This document shows, one piece after another, positions 59,228-64,000 of a DNA stretch of 64,000 bases (positions within the stretch are counted from its first letter, which is position 1; each line of letters opens with the position of its first letter). The notes under the pieces were generated by a model that saw only the letters and a program-made list of their open reading frames with translations, did not search any database and was not told the DNA's origin. Both the position numbers and the translations under genes were made by a program. This DNA comes from Pegoplata infirma (taxonomy: Eukaryota; Arthropoda; Insecta; Diptera; Anthomyiidae): NCBI GenBank assembly GCA_963921195.1, contig OY992540.1, positions 135,272,694 to 135,336,693 on the forward strand. The letters are read 5' to 3'.

Positions 59228-61065
59228 AGGGCCTATATTCAAAACCCTCTATCTAAAAAAACACAACTTATCAGGAGAGCCAAAAAACTGTTTATTTCGC
59301 GTATTGTTAGAGTAATTAAAATTCGATATTCTACAATATTTTTTTATATCAACTACTGAATCTCACATATAATTCGTTTTTAAAATTTTTCACTATTGGG
59401 GATTTTATGCTAGATATAGGGTTTTGCTTCTCAAAAATATTAAGTACATTAATGAAAATGATCAGATAGAGGGTTTTGCATTTTAATAAAATTAATTATT
59501 ATGATTTCATTTACGACATCGGTGAATTTTAAACGTGATTTATTAATGATAACGGCTTATAAAAATTTCCGAAATCGCGGTTTTGGTTTACAGGTGCTAA
59601 TTTTTAAGACAAACATTATTTTTTAACCGAATTTATCTCAAAAGTTGACAAACTGTTGAGCATGTTATGTAAAATATAGTAAAAAAATAAAAACGCGATT
59701 TTCGTCAACAGATGCAGATCAACATCGCGATTTTTAAGATTAAAATTTTTGTTTCAAAATGTACACAAGACATCCAAATTTTGAGCCATATTTTTCAAAA
59801 AAGTCAAACAAGATTTTTCAGAAAAAATTAGCATCAGTAGACCAAAATCGTTGTTCTGGAATTTTGTTGACAAATTCATGTTCATCATGCAAACTTTAGT
59901 ATGAAAACATGTAATGCATGATTAGGGTGACCATTTGTTTCTGAGCTTAAATCAGTACGCCCAAGTTTTTATGTTTTATTCTAGAAATAAATCTCTAAAA
60001 AAATTTTCTATGAGAAAACACTGATGTTTTTTCAACACTAAAAAATGTCGGTTAAACTAACTTGAACCCAAGTATTTTGAGTAAAAACAACTGTTCAAAA
60101 AAACTGCAAAAAAAACAAATGTTAAAAAACAACTGCAAAAAGCAACTGTTGTCGTTATTTTGCAGAAAATTTAGTTGACTCTAACGGCTTAATTTGAATG
60201 TTTTGATCGTTTCAGTGCAGAAAATATAACAAAATTCCACAGGTTTTGAGAATAAGAAAATACCTCAAGTTTTGAAGACTTTTTCCGTAAGTTTTGACAA
60301 CTTTTCCTGTAAGAAAACTTCACAGCTAATAAGCACGTGTTTTTTTAAAGGCCCTGATTTTCTGAGCGCTTTTTCGAATAAGCTCTGATGACATTACCTC
60401 ATCTTAGATCTCAGAATCATTTGGATTCATGCAATTTACTTCGTCTTTCTAAAAATATAAAAAATCCATCGGCCCTTTGAACTTTTCGCTATAGAAAACC
60501 TCAAAGATTCTGTGCGCATTTTCATATAAATTTAAGAAGATCAAAATAACCTCATGCTCAGATTAATTTTTGCGTTAAGGAACCTCTTGATTCACGAACT
60601 CTAATCTCTTTAGAATAAATTCATTATAAATTATCTCATTTTCAGACTTAAGTTATACAAAACAACTCTGACGACTTATATTATGGAAATTCAATTCAAA
60701 AATCAGTACAATCAGTACATATTTTAAAAAATCAGTACAAATCAGTACAACGTTTTTTGATCAGTACACGTGATCAAAAATCAGTACATGTACTGATCAA
60801 ATCAGTACGAATGGTCAGCCTATGCATGATGAAATTATTCAAAAAAAAATATTTATTAATTAATTATTTGAAAAGATTGACGGTTTTGCATTCAGAAAAA
60901 ATATTGGGTAAGAGATAGAGAAAACCAAAAATGCAAATAAAATTGCAAAAAAAATATATTTTTGTTCTGAATTTTATACCATAGATGAGGGCCGCTGAAT
61001 ATTTTGTCATCATTAAGTAATTTTCGTGAAAATAGAAGATAGAGGGTTTTGAATATAGGCCCTCG
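59228..61065. mobile_element. TIR element (TCGAGGGCCTATATTCAAAA), TA target, nested
   Basis: Left TCGAGGGCCTATATTCAAAA, right reverse complement the same, both followed by CCCTCTATCT; flanking TA on both sides. It holds the hAT-like element 59922-60821. Confidence 0.72.
59922..60821. mobile_element. 900-bp hAT-like element (AGGGTGACCATT), TSD ATGCATGA
   Basis: Left TTAGGGTGACCATTTG, right reverse complement AGGCTGACCATTCGTACTG; TSD at 59914-59921 and 60822-60829. Subterminal ATCAGTAC units are dense near the right end (60715-60810). The middle resembles the ~35-bp TCTGAG minisatellite. Confidence 0.78.
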
Positions 61066-61460
61066 ATATGGTTTTGGCGGTCGTAAGTACATATACATCT
61101 CCATATAAACTACACCAACGATTATACATTTTTGACAATAACGAAATTAAAGAAGCCGAATTTGGATACGACGGATACACCATTGAATAGGCCTTCAAAA
61201 AACCTTTCGATCTGTATAAAATGTTCATATAGTTTCTTTTGAAGAAATGAGAAAAATCCTCATAAAACTAAAAAAATCCCGTTTTTCTTCTCCCCTTTGA
61301 TCCGCTAAATGTGAGATTGGGCAGCTATAAAAAACAACAGGTAACTCTTATTTTGCTCCCCACTTTCCTATATGCAAGTTTCAGGACGATCGGTTGGTGC
61401 CCTGTGAAAGACATTCCTTGTTAGTAAAATGTTTTTGTGACTTGTTAATGTCATTCAAAG

Positions 61461-62263
61461 TAGAGATGGGCGCGTGAGTGGATTTTGACTCACACTCACT
61501 CACGCAATTTTTTTTTTACTCACATTCACTCGTGACACACGCCAGATTCAATCACGCTCACGCGTGAGTCACGCAAAATCTATTCCAAAAAAGAAAATGT
61601 TACCAAAAAATTAAAAAAAAAAACAAGTAAGAAAATTATAGTCGGTCAAGACCGCCATATAATACCCTACACCAGATTTTTCCGGAAAATGGGTCCCAAG
61701 TTCAAACATGGCCTGATTAGATCTATATTTTGTCATGTCTTTTATAAGTGTAAAAAGCACTCACAAATCAAATTTGAGTGAAGTGGGCTTCGTTTTGTTG
61801 ACAATAAACCGCTTCAACTGAATATCGGGCGAAATTTTCACATCGGACCTAAGTCCAAAAATGGTTCGATGATAATCAGATTTGATAAGGTTAAAAAAAG
61901 TACGCGTTTAACATACACAAACAGAATTTTAATTAAATATTTTCTATTTTCATGAAATTTGAGAGATTTATGTGAAAATCGGGAAGGTGGTTTGTATGGG
62001 GTCTACAAGAAGAACTGTGATTTGTGAGGATGAAACATGATTACCTGCCAAATTTCGAAAAGATGCGGCTATTAGAGTCATTTGAGCCAAAACTAAAGAG
62101 GTTCGATTTTTCAATTTCAATAGGCAAATCAAAAAATCTAATCACGCAAAAAATAAATGACTCACTCACTAATCACTCACTCACAATCACGTGATTGAAA
62201 TGAAAATCACTCACGCGTGATTCACGTGAATCACGCAAATCACGTGATCAGCGTCCATCTCTA
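61461..62263. mobile_element. 803-bp hAT-like element (TAGAGATGG), TSD ATTCAAAG
   Basis: Left TAGAGATGGGCGCGTGAG, right reverse complement TAGAGATGGACGCTGATC; TSD at 61453-61460 and 62264-62271. The subterminal regions hold many ACTCACGC and TCACGTGA motifs. A repeat F copy (61622-62130) is nested inside. Confidence 0.78.
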
Positions 62264-62326
62264 ATTCAAAGTATATATAGTGTGTTTTTCAACACGTGAG
62301 TTCAGATTTTATACAATTATTCGGTA

Positions 62327-64000
62327 CTAGCAGGCCCGCCCGGAACTTCGCCCCCGGTAATATTAAATACCTGATAAAAGAAGGATCAGGATTAGAGTCT
62401 CCATTTCTAAAATTCTCCCCTACAGAATTTTTATTTTATTTAATTTTTATCGTTGAAGTCTTTCATAAAAACTATTTAGAATAAACAATAAAATTAAAAC
62501 AGCCCCGTTTAGCTTGGAATCATGTTCGTTTCGGTAAATAATGTTTTGAAAATTTTATTTTTTTTTTTTATAACGTAATTATTGAAACCATTTCATTCTC
62601 GTTTCACTCCATTTCGTTCCCCGTTCTATTCCATTTCGTTCCCTTTTCTATTCATTTGTGTCCCATTTTATTCCATTTTGTTCTTAATTCCAATTCATTT
62701 CGTTCCATGCGGGCTTCATTCTTTAAAACAAGAATAAAAGTACCACAGTACAATAATGTACCCTTATAACCCCATTAAAATCTAAATTTCCAGAAGATAC
62801 TTTTTCAGAATGATTTTTTGGGCTGGAGGATCCACATTTCAAGTTACTATGACCAACTTTTCATGAGACAGAAAAGTTACAAAGTTTACTACTTTGCACG
62901 TATTTGCCCCAGTAAAATAGGAACTTCCAAAGAGGACATTTTTCAAAATGTTTTGAAATTGGATGAGTAGTTTCGGAGATTTTAAGATTTTATGTCTTTT
63001 GACCCAAATTGATCTTTAAAATGGGTGTGGTCAATAAAACCTACCCTAACTCACCCTGAAGAAAAATTCTAAATATTGGTGAAAACATTATTGAAATCCA
63101 AAAATAAGTTTCGTATATTTACAAATTTTACGTAGATGAACCGTAGTCTATGAACCGTAGCCTATTTATGTTTTTGGCCAGAAGTGGGGCTAGTCGAAGA
63201 GAGCGTAGAAGTGGGCGTAGAAGTGGAGGTAGAAGTGGGCGTGGTCGATGAAACCTATGTCTATGTCGACCCTGGAGGAACACTCTAAATATTGACGAAA
63301 AATTTTTGGAAATCGGATGAGTAGTTTCACAGATATTTAAACATCAAGTTTTTTACAAAAAGTGGGCGTAGATGTGGGCGTGATCGATGAAACCCAGCAC
63401 ATGTCCACTATGAAGGCCCATTCCAAGTATGTATTGGTGAAAAATTTTTTGAAATCGGTTCAGTAGTTTTGGAGATTTTTAAATTTTACGTTTACATGTC
63501 CACCATGAAGGACCATTCCAAGTTTGTATTGGTGAAAAAATTTTGAAATCGGTTCAGTAGTTTTGGAGATTTTTTAATTTTAGGTTTTTTGGCCAAAAGT
63601 GGGCGTGGTCGATAAAACCCAGCCTATGTCGACCCTGGAGGAACACTTTAAACATTTCTGAAAACTTTTTTGAAATTGGATGAGTAGTTTCATAGATATT
63701 TAAATTTTAAGTTTTTTACCAAAAGTGGGCGTAGATATAGGCGTGGTTGATGAAACCCAGCATATGTCCACCATGAAGGACCATTTCAATTTTGTATTGG
63801 GGGAAAAAAATTTAAAATCGGTTCAGTAGTTTTGGAGATTTTTTAATTTTACGTTTTTTGGCCAAAAGTGGGCGTAGAAGTGGGCGTGGTCGATATAACC
63901 TAGCCTATGTCCATCCTTGAGGAACACTTTAAACATTGCTGAAAACATTTTGAAATCGGATAAGTAGTTCCGGAGATTACCCTCTACAAACAAACAAAAA
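62327..64000 (-). mobile_element. Helitron, minus strand, cut by the window end
   Basis: The 3' terminus lies at 62327-62330: on the minus strand it reads CCGGGGGCGAAGTTCCGG (hairpin) followed by CGGGCCTGCTAG and then T. Interior text matches the Helitron at 34676-36636 in places (TTCGTTCC/ATTCCATTT units, 62600-62710). From 63000 it has direct repeats of ~170-180 bp containing GTGGGCGTGGTCGAT and GAGTAGTTTCGGAGATT. The 5' TC end is beyond the window. Confidence 0.7.

Larger units (their letters stand above)
59032..61421. mobile_element. 2.4-kb TIR element (CAAGGAAGGTCTTTCACAGG)
   Basis: Left CAAGGAAGGTCTTTCACAGG, right reverse complement CAAGGAATGTCTTTCACAGG, continuing GCACC and ACCGAT. 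The left arm runs to about 59225, the right arm from about 61070. The open frame near 59075-59359 lies across the arm and an inserted element and is not a gene. Confidence 0.7.

Overview
The window is AT-rich eukaryotic DNA, about 64 kb, dominated by transposable-element debris. Long A/T runs, GTAAGT/TTTNCAG introns, RNase H-bearing non-LTR retrotransposons, Foldback-like elements and a very dense load of small inverted-repeat elements (MITEs) point to an insect, most likely a fly with a large AT-rich genome. The species cannot be told from the window. No bacterial-type gene organisation, rRNA, tRNA or CRISPR array was seen.

Host gene: the only convincing host coding sequence is on the minus strand, as three exons (44769-44432, 44360-44018 and 37914-37570) that join in frame across consensus splice sites. 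They encode the juxtamembrane, transmembrane and cytoplasmic part of a single-pass membrane protein (341 residues visible). Its 5' exons would lie beyond 44769, probably outside the window. The 6.1-kb intron 37915-44017 carries two opposite-strand copies of a non-LTR retrotransposon. If the first exon found here is internal, everything from 44770 to 64000 is also intron.

Layout. 1-7900: palindromic MITEs and two larger TIR elements (family H, ends CACGCAAAAAA) with decayed exon/intron structure. 7894-11487: a 3.6-kb hAT-like composite. 11528-13580: an element with ends CACTCAGAAAAT. 13583-14907: a head-to-tail cluster of one ~145-bp MITE (family B). 15031-19670: a Foldback-like element with ~960-bp arms and a decayed protein gene inside. 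19700-27600: family C MITEs, AT-rich TIR elements and a duplicated repeat. 27838-31905: a minus-strand retrotransposon split by a hAT-like insertion. 32480-34430: a large inverted repeat. 34517-36916: a triple nest, MITE around AT-rich TIR element around Helitron. 37570-44769: host exons and intron. 45400-49560: a ~35-bp degenerate minisatellite interrupted by a dispersed repeat and a second Foldback. 51560-58500: a large inverted repeat with insertions in both arms. 59030-61425: nested TIR elements. 61461-62263: another hAT-like element. 62327-64000: a minus-strand Helitron running off the end.

The main message is structural. Many insertions are nested, and for several the uninterrupted target is also present in the window, so ends and target-site duplications (TSDs) can be read directly: TA for the CACNCAAAAAA group and family B, 8 bp for seven hAT-like elements, 3 bp (TTA, TGA) for the CAAGGGAAG element, TTAA for a small MITE, and A/T for the Helitron. 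Family letters (A, B, C, D, E, G, H, J) are local labels used only here.
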